Of a stretch of DNA of 64,000 bases, positions 1 to 11,658 are shown in pieces. The notes below the pieces were generated by a model. The model saw only the letters and a program-made list of their open reading frames with translations, had not been told where the DNA came from and searched no databases. The DNA comes from Buddleja alternifolia (taxonomy: Eukaryota; Streptophyta; Magnoliopsida; Lamiales; Scrophulariaceae). Location: contig CM033394.1 of assembly GCA_019426215.1 (NCBI GenBank), positions 40,980,423-41,044,422 on the forward strand. Direction: 5' to 3'. A program made the translations under genes and the position numbers. Numbering within the stretch: the first letter of the stretch is position 1; the number at the start of each line of letters is the position of its first letter.

Positions 1-325
1 CAAATGATTAAACGCTTGATTTTTTTTGTGTTCATCGGACGTACCTTAAACATTAAGATCTTAGCTTGGAATTGATGTATTCAAGTCGCACTTGCAAATA
101 CTAGATTTTGTTGCAACATATCGGCATCTATAATTTTCATCTTATGTTTGGCTAAACTGTAACGTGATACAACTTTTACACTATTCTAATATTTTCTTGT
201 GCTAAATTAGACCAAAAGGCTGCAATTCACAAAATGACCTGGTACTCGTAAATCGTAATTCAACTTAACACGTACCCGCTTCTGAACCAAATCAAAATTC
301 TACTAGGCAATTTTATATTTTAAAA
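1..325. other. AT-rich flank with no gene
   Basis: No coding frame, repeat terminus or RNA gene is recognised here. The interval ends at the 5-bp target duplication CTGTA (326-330) of the gypsy element to its right. Confidence 0.6.
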
Positions 326-330
326 CTGTA

Positions 331-873
331 TGATACAAGTAGTATCCAACAGGAGACTTCACCTCAAGCTCCCTGGGGACTGAAACACCGAATCAATCTC
401 GGAGAAAGCTCAACACCTGCAATTCACGTTTCTAGAATTCAAGAAGAAAGAGACTAAACTTGGCACAAAAATTTGCTGCCTTTTTCATTGATTTTTAACT
501 CAATATATACATAGGTTTGTTAGAGGAAAGAGAAATTCCCCACGTGATCAGATCATCTGCGTGAAGATTCTAACAGAATTGGAAAATGACGATAAAAGAT
601 AAAAAAAAGAAATAACAGAAAAAGAAGAGAAAACATAAAGATGGTGCTGACTTTCTAATTTGGGAATTAGAATCCCAAATAACCCTAGTTAAACCCTAAA
701 TGTATTGATTATATATTAAATGGTGTATTAACTCGGTTGACTGGTGTCTCTCCTATGCCTTGCCACGTGCCCAAAGTTGCCTCTTCACTTAAAGAAGCGC
801 TTCCCTGTTACGTTTTTGTATTGTTTTCCTTTTTGTATTTTTTTTTTTTGTATAATTTTTTTGTGTTGTATCA
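331..873 (-). repeat. 3' LTR of the chromovirus
   Basis: This copy aligns along its whole length with 6100-6621. It is about 20 bp longer because of an expanded T-rich run near 838-862. Termini are TG and CA and the outer flank is the target duplication CTGTA. Confidence 0.95.
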
Positions 874-877
874 AATA

Positions 878-886
878 CTTCCTCTC
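878..886 (-). other. polypurine tract next to the 3' LTR
   Basis: On the minus strand the sequence GAGAGGAAG lies four bases upstream of the 3' LTR, where the primer for plus-strand DNA synthesis is expected. Confidence 0.7.
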
Positions 887-903
887 GTCAAGCATCCTTG
901 TCC

Positions 904-1710
904 TCAAGGATGGAAATCTGGAAACCTTAGCTGCAGCTCGTACAAATTCTCCCACGTACTGTCTTTTTTCGGTGCGTTGAACCATTTGACCAATACTTGT
1001 GTGATGACATGATTATCCTTTTGAGCAATTTGTCGATCCAAAACCTGTTGAGGAAACAATAAAATGTGCCTGTGTGAGGTGATATATAGTGGTAATTGTG
1101 TTTGGCAAGTTGATGAACCAAGCCTCTTCTTGAGCATAGAAACGTGAAATGTAGGATGTATTTTGCTTTCTCTAGGAAGATCCACTGTATACGCCACATC
1201 GCCCACCTTTCGAACAACTTGAAACGAGCTGAAGTACCTTGGGGAGAGTTTTTGATAAGAATGCTTTCTGAGTGATAGCTGCCTATATGGTTGTAGCTTC
1301 ATAAATACCCAATCTCCAACTTCTAACTCTTTTTCGGTTCTTGATTTATCAGCTTGTACCTTCATACAATTTTGGGCCTTAGCAAGATGGAACTTAATTA
1401 ATCTCAAAGTAGACTCCCTTTGTTGTAAGCTCCTATCAACCGTATCCACATTGGAGCTGGAAGGAATATAAGAGAAATGCTCAGGTGGTTTCTGGCCATA
1501 AACCACTTCATAAGGTGTGGTGTTAATGGCAAAATGATGTGAAGTATTGTACCACCACTCGGCTAGTGGTAACCAATAAGCCCAATCCTTAGGTCGATCC
1601 CCAGTCATGCATCTCAAATACCCCTCTAAAGTTCTGTTCAACACTTCTGTTTGGCCATCGGTTTGAGGGTGATAAGTCAAACCCGTTGAAGTTTGAAAAA
1701 CTCTTGCCAA
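904..1710 (-). pseudogene. integrase C-terminal part with chromodomain
   Basis: The frame starts inside the integrase core just before HPQTDGQTEVLNR, which supplies the catalytic Glu of the D,D,E triad. It continues through the GPF/Y-type C-terminal region and ends with a segment containing QVLVKW and STWEN, the pattern of a chromodomain. In this family the chromodomain guides insertion to marked chromatin. The reading frame is offset from the preceding integrase segment by a break near 1700, and there is no ATG at the frame's start, so this is part of a broken polyprotein rather than a gene of its own. Confidence 0.9.
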
Positions 1711-3245
1711 AATTTACAAAGGAAAATGGCATCCCTATCACTGACAATTGTTTTGGGCATACCATGTAACTTGAAGATGTGATCCATTAATGCTTGAGCT
1801 ACTGTGATGGCTGTAAAAGGATGTTTTAGGGCAATGAAATGCCCATACTTACTGAGCCTGTCGACCACAACTAAGATAGAGTCTTTTCCCCCAGAAGTTG
1901 GTAATCCTTCCACAAAATCCATAGAAATGTCCTCCCATATCTTATCTGGAATAGGTAAAGGTTGTAATAAATCAGGTGAGGACACATTTTCTCTCTTATT
2001 TCTCTGACATGTTTCGCACTCTCTCACAAATCTATACACATCTTGCTTTAACCCTCTCCAATATAAAGTTTGTTTAAGCCTCTGGATTATATTATGAATC
2101 CCAGAATGCCCCCCAATAGAGTTACTGTGATAGTGAGTGAGAATTTCCTGCTTGAGTTTAGAAGTTGCTGACACTACCAATTTGCCCCTTCTAGTGAGAA
2201 TACCATCCTTCCATGCAGTCTTAGGCTTTCTTAGAGGGTTTATGTACAGGTTCTGAAACAATTTTTGTATCTTCTCATCAGTAAGCCACTTATCTTTGAT
2301 CCTTTGGAGTAATTCAGTGTTGACTGTTGTGATGGCCCATAAAAAAACATTGGTGGAATTAGGATCAGTATGTGTAATTCTGGATAATGCATCTGCTACA
2401 ATGTTGTCACTTCCCTTCAGGTAAGTGATGTCATAGTCATACCCAGCTAACTTAGCCAACCACTTTTGTTGGCAAGGAGTGGAGATCCGTTGCTCTAATA
2501 GATATTTCAAGCTCTGGTGATCTGTCTTAATCCTGAAATGCCTTCCTATTAAGTAAGGTCTCCATTTTTGAATTGCTGCTACAATAGCCAACATCTCTTT
2601 TTCATAAACTGATAATGTTGCATTTCTTGGTGCTAATCCTTTACTCATGAAAGCTACTGGCCTGCCTTGCTGGATCAAGATAGCTCCAATCCCTTGTCCA
2701 GAAGCATCAGTCTCAATGGTAAATTCCTTGGAGAAATCAGGGAGGATTAGTACTGGTGCTTCACACATGGCTCTCTTAAGTTGATCAAAGGCTCTTGTTG
2801 CTGTATCATCCCATTTCAAGTTGTCTTTTTTCAACAAATCGGTCAGTGGTCTGGCTATTTTACCATAGTCCCTCACAAACCTCCTATAATAACCAGTAAG
2901 CCCCAAAAAACTCCTAAGTTGCTTCAAAGTTTTTGGTTGGGGCCAATCAGTCATGGCTTGTATCTTCTGTGGATCTGCCAATACTCCTTTTTGTGTAATA
3001 ATATGCCCTAGATATTCCACTTTATCCCCCCCAAAACTGGATTTACTTCTCTTAACATACAATTGGTTGTCCCTCAACAAGATAAACGTTTTTCTCAAAT
3101 GCATAATATGATCAGTCCAATTCCTACTGTACACCAAGATATCATCAAAAAACACAAGTATGAATATCCTCAAAAACTGTTGAAACACCTTATTCATCAA
3201 ACTCTGGAAAGTGGAAGGAGCATTAGTTAACCCAAATGGCATCAC
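1677..3245 (-). pseudogene. RT C-terminus, RNase H and integrase of the chromovirus
   Basis: The frame opens at MPFGLTNAPSTFQ of reverse transcriptase. It has FFDDILVYS at the catalytic site, where the usual first residue is Tyr, so the motif is slightly altered. RNase H follows with ETDASGQGIGAIL, then the integrase zinc domain (H, H, then CETCQRNK) and the first two catalytic Asp, in MDFVEGLP and VSDRDAIF. The frame ends at KLQRV and integrase resumes in the next frame. Its N-terminal side is joined to protease and early RT by a one-base loss near 3243. It is a non-functional fragment of one original gag-pol reading frame. Confidence 0.93.
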
Positions 3246-4227
3246 AAGAATTCATAATCGCCATTGTGTGTTCTAAATGCAGTTTTATGGATATCCTCTT
3301 CTCTCATTCTAATTTGATGATACCCAGCCCTCAAATCCAGTTTTGTAAACACCTTAGCTCTACACAATTCATCCAAAAGTTCTTCTATCAAAGGAATAGG
3401 AAATTTATCCTTAATAGTCTGTTTACTCAATTCCCTATAATCTATGCATAACCTCCAACTACCATCCTTTTTTTTAACCAAAACCACTGGTGAAGAAAAA
3501 TGACTATCACTGTCCCTAATTACTCCAGTGTCTAACATTTCCTGGATAATTTTCTCAATTTCATTTTTCTGCACTGCAGGATACCTATATGGCTTAACAT
3601 TCACTGCACCTGTACCTTCTCTAAGTGTAATAACATGATCATACAGTCTCTGGGGAGGAAGTGAAGTAGGATCCTCAAACAAATCAGCAAAATCAGTTAA
3701 TAGAGCATCAAGATTATCATTACCAGTAGATTCTTGTGGTTGGTGTTCCAATTGTAATAGTGATTGTCCTTTTTCCTTGCTATGATTCATTAAGCCCACG
3801 TACATTAATGAAATTTGTGCAGGGGCCTGAAGGATCTTATTCATTTGTTTGTTGCTTATGGTCTCCACAGATGGTGGCTGCTTTCCCCTCAAAGACACTT
3901 TCTTACCATTCATCATAAAGTTCATTTTGAGTTCACTAAAATTCCAATTGATATCCCCTAAAGTTATTAACCATTGTATTCCCAGTACAGCCTCACACCC
4001 TCCCAAGGGTAAAATCATCATATCAGCAGTAAACATGATACCTTGCATTCTCCAAGTAAACCCTCTACACACATGGCTGCTGAAAATCTTGCCCCCACCA
4101 GCAACAGCCACTAGAAAAGGTTTGGTATATTCCAGTCTGCACCCTAGCTTCTTTGCTGCTTGTAAGTCCAAGATATTGTGGGTACTTCCAGTATCTATCA
4201 AGATATGTACTGGCTTGCCATTGGAAA
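3242..4227 (-). pseudogene. protease and RT N-terminal half of the chromovirus
   Basis: The aspartic protease site LIDTGSTHN lies close to the start. It is followed by the RT N-terminal region with [17 protein letters not shown] and [13 protein letters not shown]. The frame stops at DYEFL, one base short of the MPFGL block that should follow. Residues upstream of NGKPVHIL come from the TRIM LTR inserted at 4228 and are not original. The missing protease N-terminal side continues beyond the TRIM at 4826-4922, so the insertion cut the protein between gag and the active site. Confidence 0.92.
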
Positions 4228-4416
4228 TGTAATACCTTTGTCCCACATGGGAAAAAGGAAGAAAATGAAAATAATTTATAAAGAGAACCCTAGGATTCAA
4301 GTGTAACAATGGATATTCATTTTGGGTCGTGGTTCAAATGCCCAACTCAAGGTTACGCTCAGTGGGTTTGATGAGATTTCTCTGGTCCAACGGGCTCGTG
4401 AGCCCGGGGTGTGACA
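4228..4416 (+). repeat. TRIM left LTR
   Basis: 189 bp, same length as the right LTR, with only a few mismatches. It contains a short inverted repeat around GGGCTCGTGAGCCC near its 3' end. Confidence 0.95.
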
Positions 4417-4417
4417 A

Positions 4418-4429
4418 TGGTATCAGAGC
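4418..4429 (+). other. TRIM primer-binding site
   Basis: TGGTATCAGAGC is complementary to the 3' end of plant initiator-Met tRNA and lies one base after the left LTR. Confidence 0.92.
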
Positions 4430-4631
4430 CGCTCCTCAGTCGGAATTGGAAGTTCAGTGCTACAACATGAAATCTCGGTATCTGCTATGAAGTAGCCCGA
4501 GGTTCTCGGATCCGCTATGAAGAATAGTCCGAGGCAAATTTAGTGGTAGCCTAGAGAGTCCCGACGCCTGACGACGGATCCTGGACTGAGTCACGCCGCG
4601 ACGAGGACATCGCTCCTCGAAGGGGGGTGAT

Positions 4632-4820
4632 TGTAATACCCTTGTCCCACATGGGAAAAAGGAAAAAAATGAAAATAATTTATAAAGAGAACCCTAGGAT
4701 TTAAGTGTAACAATGGATATCCATTTTGGGTCGTGGTTCAAATGTCCAACTCAAGGTTACGCTCAGTGGGTTCGATGGAATTTCTCTGGTCCAACGGGCT
4801 CGTGAGCCCGGGGTGTGACA
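4632..4820 (+). repeat. TRIM right LTR
   Basis: Identical in length to the left LTR, preceded by the purine tract GAAGGGGGGTG and followed by the target duplication GGAAA. Confidence 0.95.
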
Positions 4821-4825
4821 GGAAA

Positions 4826-4922
4826 TACCTATGACCCTCATTGTCTTAAAATCATGGATGCCAATCATGGCATTCATGGACACCTGGTAGTTCCCCAATT
4901 GCTCTTCCTCTCCTTCATTCAC
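4826..4922 (-). pseudogene. gag-protease linker of the chromovirus, cut by the TRIM
   Basis: On the minus strand this short frame contains EEEQLGNYQVSMNAMIG and IGI. It belongs directly before the NGKPVHIL block at 4222 once the TRIM and one target duplication are set aside. It is out of frame with gag upstream, with a frameshift near 4920. Confidence 0.8.
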
Positions 4923-6049
4923 TGGTATCTTTGCCCTTCGCTTAACTCCTCTATTGGTTCCCCTTTCCCCTTATCAGCTTCCTCTTCATTGGTTTCCATT
5001 ATGTACAATTGCCTCCTCTTACTACATTGATGACCGGGTGTGAATTTCTCATCACACCAAAAGCATATATTCTTAGCTCTCTTCTCATCCATTTCCTGTG
5101 GGCTTAGTCTTCTTGATGGTATAATAGGTGGGGCAGATGATCTTTGGGTGGTGAAATTGGGTTTATTAGGTATATGGGGTTGAGCTGAGGGTAATGGTGA
5201 TGAGTAAGGTGAGTGCGTAGGTCTTGGACTAGGGTTGGGGAAGTTGGATTTGTTGATATTGGGTGTGTAACGGTTCATTAAAGGGGGATTAGGTTTTTTT
5301 GCAGTCATACTGTTGGCATGTTCTTGTAATTTGGCTAAACTTATGGCATTTTGCAGGGTACGGGGTTTAAACATCCTCACAGGAATTGCAATATCACTTC
5401 TAAGACCACCAAGAAAACAACTAATAGCATACTGTTCAGGGAGTTCCACACAATTCATGATTTCATCAAACTTATCAAAATATGCTTGAATAGTGTTAGT
5501 TTGTTTAAGATTGACTAACTCAGACATGGGATCCTCATACAAAAGCGCATCAAATCTGTCATTCAAAGCTGTCACATACTCACTCCAATGGGGCAAATCT
5601 CTAGTTAACCGATTTTTCATTGAAATTTGATGCCATTGTAGGGCTTTACCTTCCAAGTGCACTGCTGCTATCCTGACCTTTGCTTCTGGAGGTGTGCCAT
5701 CCACCTCAAGAAACTGCTCACACTTGTAGATTCACTCTCTTAAATCCTCACCATGGAACTTTGGAAACTCGATCTGGGAAAAACGTGTAGGTGCTTGATA
5801 GGTTTGATGCCAGTGATTCTGCCTTGGGCTCAGGGGAGGGTTGACATCCGGATCGATCCCTACTCCACCGCCATGAGATGTTTCACTAGCAGGTCGTCCA
5901 TGGAGTTCGGGAACTGATGCAGCTACTGAAGCTATCATCTCCCTCAATTCCTCAATCAATTTCTTCGTTTCATTGGAGTTAACCTGCAACTGATCCTTCA
6001 ATCCGTCCAATTCCCTCCTCACCTCCATACTACTTGTTCCGTCTGCCAT
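4919..6049 (-). pseudogene. gag of the chromovirus with an internal stop
   Basis: The likely start is the ATG at 6049 (MADGTSSMEV), about 40 bases after the primer site. A coiled-coil-like stretch of about 40 residues follows, then the retrotransposon capsid region (FPKFHGEDL, then HLEGKALQWHQ). A Pro/Ser-rich linker leads to a zinc knuckle with CFWCDEKFTPGHQC. A TGA at 5732-5734 interrupts the frame after LRE. Related gag proteins usually have Trp there, so a TGG-to-TGA change is likely. The protein would coat the element RNA. Confidence 0.9.
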
Positions 6050-6087
6050 TGATAATGGACCAGTGCCGCCAATTCGGGGATCAACGA

Positions 6088-6098
6088 CTCTGATACCA
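6088..6098 (-). other. primer-binding site of the chromovirus
   Basis: On the minus strand TGGTATCAGAG lies one base downstream of the 5' LTR and matches initiator-Met tRNA. Confidence 0.9.
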
Positions 6099-6099
6099 C

Positions 6100-6621
6100 T
6101 GATACAAGTAGTATCCAACAGGAGACTTCACCTCAAGCTCCCTGGGGACTGAAACACCGAATCAATCCCGAAGAAAACTCAACACCTGCAATTCATGTTT
6201 CTAGAGTTCAAGAAGAAAGAGACTAAACTTAGCACAAAAACTTGTTGCCTTTTTCATTGATTTTTAACTCAATATATACATAGGTTTGTTAGAGGAAAGA
6301 AAAATTCCCCACGTGATCAGATCATCCCCGTGAAGATTCTAACAGAATTGGAAAATGATGATAAAAGATAAAAAAAAAAGAAATAACAGAAAAAGAAGAG
6401 AAAACATAAAATGGTGCTGACTTTCTAATTTGGGAATTGGAATCCCAAATAACCTTAGTTAAACCCTAAATGTATTGATTATATATTAAATGGTGTATTA
6501 ACTCGGTTGACTGGTGTCTCTCCTCTGCCTTGCCACGTGTCCGTTGAAAGTTGCCTCTTCACTTAAAGAAGCACTTCTCCTTGTTACATTTTTGTATTGT
6601 TTTCCTTTTTGTATTGTATCA
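6100..6621 (-). repeat. 5' LTR of the chromovirus
   Basis: 522 bp, pairing with 331-873. It ends at CTGTA (6622-6626), the same 5 bp found at 326-330. Confidence 0.95.
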
Positions 6622-6884
6622 CTGTATGATGCAGACTGAAAGATTACTGAGTAATGTAAACGCAGAAGAAGAAAAAGTTAAGGTGGTTTGAAATCTTTCG
6701 TCTCAAATTGATATTTTATCTTGTATTTCACCTCACATTTATATTCCAAGTGGAAAACATATTTTCTTAAATATAAAATTGATAGGAATGATCTATACTT
6801 GTCGTATAGAGATTTTCTGAAATACAGTTTGAAGCATAATTCTGCAATAGAAAATCCAAAATACCTGCAACAACATAACTTCAA

Positions 6885-7260
6885 GTTTCCTTCAGTGTAT
6901 TATAGGTCACAAAAGAAGGGTGTAGTGACCTGGGAAAGTTAACCCGAGAAGACGAAGACCTTTGATAAGAGGTAAGGTTTGAGTGATCCAAAGAAGTTAG
7001 TTTTCGGGGTAAGTTTGAGAGAGAGGTAGTGGTGCATTTGTGTGAGGGGGTTAGGAGAGGGGTGGCCGACGGAAGGGTGGGAGAGGGGGTAGAATCCGAA
7101 GTTGATGAATGTACCATGGGAGAGGAGCCTGGCTCGGATGCCATAATAAACTTAACGACTTGTATATTCCAACCCACTAACAATGGTATTATGTACAAGT
7201 ATATATAGAAGGTACAAAGCAGCTCCTAGTCCAATAGGGACTCTATCTCTAAGCCTAACA
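6885..7260 (-). mobile_element. Ty1/copia-type remnant: LTR end, primer site and start of the internal region
   Basis: On the minus strand a block beginning TGTTAGGCTTAGAG near 7260 runs through a TATATATAC box and GTTAGTGGGTTGGAATATACA. A degenerate primer site, TGGCATCCGAGCCAGG, follows and differs at two positions from the initiator-Met type. After it, 60 to 100 codons rich in Ser, Thr and Pro are open to about 6881. This layout is that of the 5' end of many plant copia elements. No reverse transcriptase or second LTR is seen, so only a fragment remains and its limits are approximate. Confidence 0.6.
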
Positions 7261-8984
7261 AAACCTATCGGATAAGAATGCTATCAAATACAAAATATAT
7301 ACAAAGATAGTATAAAGATAATGTATGTCTAATAATAGGGACTTTAATTCTTATATAATCTTAATCATTCCTTTATTGTGCGTTCCGCATGAGTCTAACC
7401 ATATAAATGGTTGTAAATGTTATGGATTTAGATCTCAATGAAATGACAAAACCATATGTATATTGTGGGTCCGCAGATCCTACCGCATAAATACTAGTAA
7501 TTGCTTTTGATATCAGAGTTCGGAAAGCGCCTTAAAATAACTCAAAATAGTTATAAGCATTGGGTATATCAAACTCGCGGTATCAGTGATGATATCGGTC
7601 GTGGCGTATTGGAATATCATCACGTGATATGAAATAAATGCATGATAGGATCCTAAAAAAATTGTAAATAATTTATTATTATAGAAAAGATAGAAAGCAA
7701 TAGTTACTGTTTATTGGAATATTGTGAAAGAAAATATTGTCGAACCGTTTATTAGATATAAATAAATTTAAATATAATATTATTGCCGAACCTAAATTTT
7801 TTATAGAAAAGAGTTTGATGATTATATCATAACTTTTTTAACGTATATGTAATAATACACCCATTAAATTATAATATAAAAATTAAATGAAATTTTTATT
7901 ACCAAAAGTAACATTGAGATGCCCCGTATTTTCTGGTATTATCATTGTATCGGTGATATCATCTGATATTATTGAATGTTATCGGTAATACATATAATCT
8001 CGGACAATAATATTAGGGATGGTAGGCATCAAAGCACGAAGAATAAACAAGAAACAATAAATCTAAGCCTAAACATGAAGATGAAAAATACGAGGATTTA
8101 ACGTGGTTCGACATTATTTCTTACATCCACGAGTCAACCTAGACTACATCCTTATTTCTTTCAAAGGGAATCAGAGTACATCAATGAATTACAAAGAGAG
8201 TTATCATATTTATAATAGTGGAGAAGTCTAAACCCTAACAAATTAGGATTACAATCCTAATTAACAAGGGAATAATTCCTAAACATAATAGGAAATATTC
8301 AAATCAAAGTAGGACTCAAATATGCCAAAATTCACCAAACTTGTACCCCAAGACAAAAAACTTGCCAAAACTTGTCAAAACACGTGTACAGCTTCGTAAA
8401 TCCACGCTAAGGCGCCATTTCGGTACGCACCTGGGCGCCCATACTGGATCCTGGGTGCCACCTCTGGGCTCCTGGGCGCAATTGGCCGTCCCTCACATTG
8501 CTCCGATTATGTTTTTCGACCCCTTCGCAATCTCGGTCTATTCCGACCCTATTCACAATCCTGGGTCTATCCTAACCCATCTCGGCTCCATCGTGGCTCT
8601 ATTTTGTCTTACTTTTAGGTCAATTTCCTCGGCTATTTGAAATCATCTCCACATAAACCCATCAATATTGTTCAATATAATCGAATTGGCCATGGCCGAT
8701 CTGGATATGTATCGATCGTATTATCGAATATCCACAAATACTTTAAACTAGGGCCATGAGGGCCCTTTACATATATTACCTGCTACAAGAATTATCGACT
8801 TGGTGGACTGTGCCAAACCGAGGCAGTAGTGCAATACCAAGGCAACGGTTGAGAGCTCCGACAACAAAAGCTGCCACGATTTATTGTTCCTAAAAAAAAT
8901 TTAATATTAAATGTGGGCCATTGGCCCATGTCTCAGATATTAGGTATAATTGCAATATTGGTTCTATGCAGATCCAAAAACTAA
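7261..8984. other. gene-free AT-rich interval with an LTR-like scrap
   Basis: No gene is supported. At about 8090-8160 the phrase ACGTGGTTCG, followed by CATCCACGAG, resembles sequence found in several plant copia LTRs, and a related phrase recurs near 23350 and 47710. The open frame at 8341-8640 is short, has no recognisable domain and is not called. Confidence 0.5.
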
Positions 8985-9259
8985 GACTATGTTTGTTTCT
9001 ATTTTGGAGGGTGGTTTTGGTAAAAATTTTGGTGAAATATTTTATTGGGAGTTGTGTATTTTGGTGAAAATGTGTTTGGATTATATATTTTGAAGTCATA
9101 TTTGGATGGTTTTTTGGTGAAAATGTGTTTGGTTTTGTTTTCAAAGGGAACAAAACATAACTGTAGCAGTCAAATCATGTAAGTTTTTGCTAGAAAAAGT
9201 AATGTTAATAATTGGCTAATGATTAAAAAATATATTATATTATAAATTTTAAGTGATTC

Positions 9260-9261
9260 TA

Positions 9262-9294
<33 letters not shown>

Positions 9295-9430
9295 TTATAT
9301 GTATATATTTATGTATTGTAATTGTTGTACATATATATATATACACACACACACACACACGTGTACTAGAACACATATAATATAAAATTCATTCTAACAT
9401 ATATATATATATATATATTTCTATAATATG
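9260..9430. repeat. microsatellites in the element core
   Basis: An (ATA)n run at about 9265-9295, a TA run at 9331-9342, an (AC)n run at about 9343-9360 and a second TA run at 9402-9418. Confidence 0.9.
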
Positions 9431-9947
9431 TGACGTGCACCAAAAATGTCTAGGGGCATTATGGTAATTAGCATGCCCCCGGCTCGGGCCGGGCGCCACA
9501 CGTGGGTGCAATCCACGGTTATTATATTAGTCAAGTCCAAAAGGGCTGATGACCCAATAAGAATACTTGAGCTATTTTATTAGTCTAACGACTAATAAAG
9601 GGCTAATAAAGGGATAATTATTATTAAGCTTGATGAGATGTCGCTAAACCTAAGCCCACGACCCATGCCCCACCACCAGCTCCATATAAATACCTTAGAG
9701 GAGCTGGGAAAGGCTCATTATCTAGTCCTCCAGTAAAAATTCACTGGCTATTGAAAGTAACCCCATAAAAGAACTACGAATAGACTTGATCCCTATTCAT
9801 CGGGTACATAAGCAGCTCATCACATTCTAGTGCAGTCTATACATTCATCAACCCCCAACCTAGTTTGTCGTGCATTGGATCGGTTCCACCATCCCACGTG
9901 GTCAATCACGTGTTATTCATTGATTGTTGATTTTTACCATCATTACA
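9431..9947 (+). repeat. 5' LTR of the Tat-like fragment
   Basis: It begins TGACGTGC and ends ATTACA. It contains CATATAAATACC (about 9692-9703) as a plausible TATA region, and it adjoins the primer site. Because no partner LTR is present, the left border is uncertain by a few bases. Confidence 0.65.
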
Positions 9948-9967
9948 TTGGCGCCATCTGTGGGAAG
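9948..9967 (+). other. primer-binding site of the Tat-like fragment
   Basis: The sequence TTGGCGCCATCTGTGGGAAG directly follows the LTR. The same phrase type, TTTGGCGCCGTCTGTGAGAA, follows the unrelated LTR at 48952, which supports the assignment. Confidence 0.75.
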
Positions 9968-9987
9968 AGCGCTCCAGCCACTGAGCA

Positions 9988-11658
9988 TGCAAACTAGGTC
10001 ACAAGCGCGTACTACCGGTAACAGGATGACTGGCCACCATCATCCCGCTGCTGCCGATGAACTTCCTAACCCAACACCTGAAGATCTGCCCGACACTCAT
10101 ATGGGTAAACAAAATCCCTCCCAACGGTCCGACTAATGGCGGGGGTCCTGGAATAGTGCCCCCGATGAACGAGCAAAATGTGCCTCCTGCGACACCAATA
10201 GTGATTCCACCCCTGCTTTCAGGGTGTTTGAGATCACTCAAAAGGCATTGCTTACCCTGGTTGAAGATGCCTCTGTGCGAGCAGCAGAGAGGCCGGTTCA
10301 GCAATATGCCCAGGCACATCCATTGCATGTACCACCTGCTCCGACAGAGGTTTCCAGGTGAGGAACACCCAAGAGATGACCCCAACTCAAGGAAAGGGGC
10401 CCCAAGATCCGCTACCTCAGTCGGTTCGTGGAGGTCGGGAGCATCAAGACAAAAATTACCCCCACCGAGTAGCGCCTAGCCAATTCCCCCACCGAGGTCA
10501 GGAGTCCTTGACCCCCAGTGGGAATGGATCAAGGCAATCCGACTCCCGGGTGAATGGGACAACACGAGATAGAGAAGAGAATAGTGTGGTTTCATCCCCC
10601 GAGAGGCCACCGAGGGGAAGAGATAGAAGGTTAATGCTTCCTAGGTCTCCACGCTGAGGTCAAGTCTCATTGACCCTCGAAGAGACCTTGCCAAAGCAAG
10701 AGGGCCGAAGAAGGTGCGCAACTCGCCATGATGGAAATTTGGAGGACCATGCGTGATATGAAGACATGTGGCCAATACCACTAGCTGAAGCACCCCCTAA
10801 GAGAAGTCCTTTCTGACTGGCAATTTTGGCAGAGTCACTACCGCAAGGGCTCAAGATACTATACCTGAACGAGCATAAGGGAGTTGGAGACCCTCACGAG
10901 CATGTTGGCAAGTTCAATGCTAAGGCTGACATGTATGACGTCAGTGATACGACCTACTGTAAGATTTTTTGGACCACCCTATCAGGTCGGGCTCTTAGCT
11001 GGTTTAACCAATTGCCCTCCGGTAGCATTATCGGCTTCGAGCAGTTGACAAGACGCTTCCTTAACCACTCCTCCATGAACAAGAAGTATCCAAAGACAGC
11101 CTCATTTCTATTCACGATGGTGCAAAAAGATGGTGAAGTCCTTGGTAATCAAAGCCCCCTCCACCTACAATGTCATTTTGGTGAGGCGAGCTTAAAACTA
11201 TTCCAAGCCATCATATCCACCTTTCATATGAAGGTCAAGCTTCCCATCCCCGAGGGAACGGGGGAAGCTGTTGCGACGTGAAGGTAACGAGAGAATATTA
11301 TGCTAACGCCTTAAAGAAACCTAAAAGGAAGCATGACGACATGGATCATAGCGACAAAGGGAAACAAGCAGTGATAAACTTGATCTCACTAGAGAAAGAT
11401 CACTTGGGGGGGGGCAAGACTCAACCAGTCAGTACTTGGGCAACCTATTCACAATCAGCCACCCTCAAGAAGGGCGAGAGTAGCTTAAAGTCACCCAAGG
11501 AAGAGCAACACACCCCAAGTACGTACCCTGCGCCTGTCACTAAGGGAGGAAGCTCCTGCGAATGTCAAGTGATACTAGCAAAGATCAAGGGCAAAAAACC
11601 AACTACGGTGAAGAGAGAGACAGGACTGGGGGCTAAGCATAAAATAACAACCACTTAG
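9988..11658 (+). pseudogene. degenerate gag of the Tat-like element
   Basis: The likely start is MQTRSQARTTGNRM at 9988. The clearest part is 10826-11281, which carries HVGKFNAKADMYDVSDTTYC, SGRALSWFNQLPSGSI and FEQLTRRFL, the capsid core of plant gypsy gag proteins (retrotransposon gag family). The rest of the protein is spread over several frames between 9988 and 11658, and the C-terminal zinc-knuckle region is not recognisable. It is a pseudogene by multiple frame breaks. Confidence 0.8.

Larger units (their letters stand above)
4228..4820 (+). mobile_element. TRIM (terminal-repeat retrotransposon in miniature)
   Basis: Two 189-bp LTRs (4228-4416 and 4632-4820) start TGTAATACC and end GTGTGACA. 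They enclose only 215 bp with no coding sequence. One base after the left LTR lies TGGTATCAGAGC, the initiator-Met primer site, and before the right LTR lies a purine tract (4619-4629). The element is flanked by GGAAA (4223-4227 and 4821-4825). These are all the structural parts of a TRIM, a non-autonomous LTR element that needs enzymes from another element. It is inserted in opposite orientation in the chromovirus protease region. Confidence 0.96.
331..6621 (-). mobile_element. Ty3/gypsy chromovirus, full-length but inactivated
   Basis: This LTR retrotransposon lies on the minus strand. Both LTRs begin TGATACAA and end TTGTATCA read on either strand, and the element is flanked by the same 5 bp, CTGTA (326-330 and 6622-6626). 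Inside the right-hand (5') LTR lies a primer-binding site matching initiator-Met tRNA, and a purine tract adjoins the left-hand (3') LTR. Coding order is gag, protease, reverse transcriptase, RNase H, integrase, then a chromodomain-like C terminus, which defines a chromovirus. It cannot be autonomous: gag has an in-frame stop, there are frameshifts near 4920, 3243 and 1700, and a TRIM element is inserted at 4228-4820. The two LTRs differ at roughly 4 percent of sites by eye plus small indels, so the insertion is not recent. Length without the TRIM is about 5.7 kb, normal for the group. Confidence 0.95.

Noticed and set aside
8341..8640. 99-codon frame as a gene
   Set aside because: No recognisable domain, no promoter or splice context, and short enough to arise by chance.
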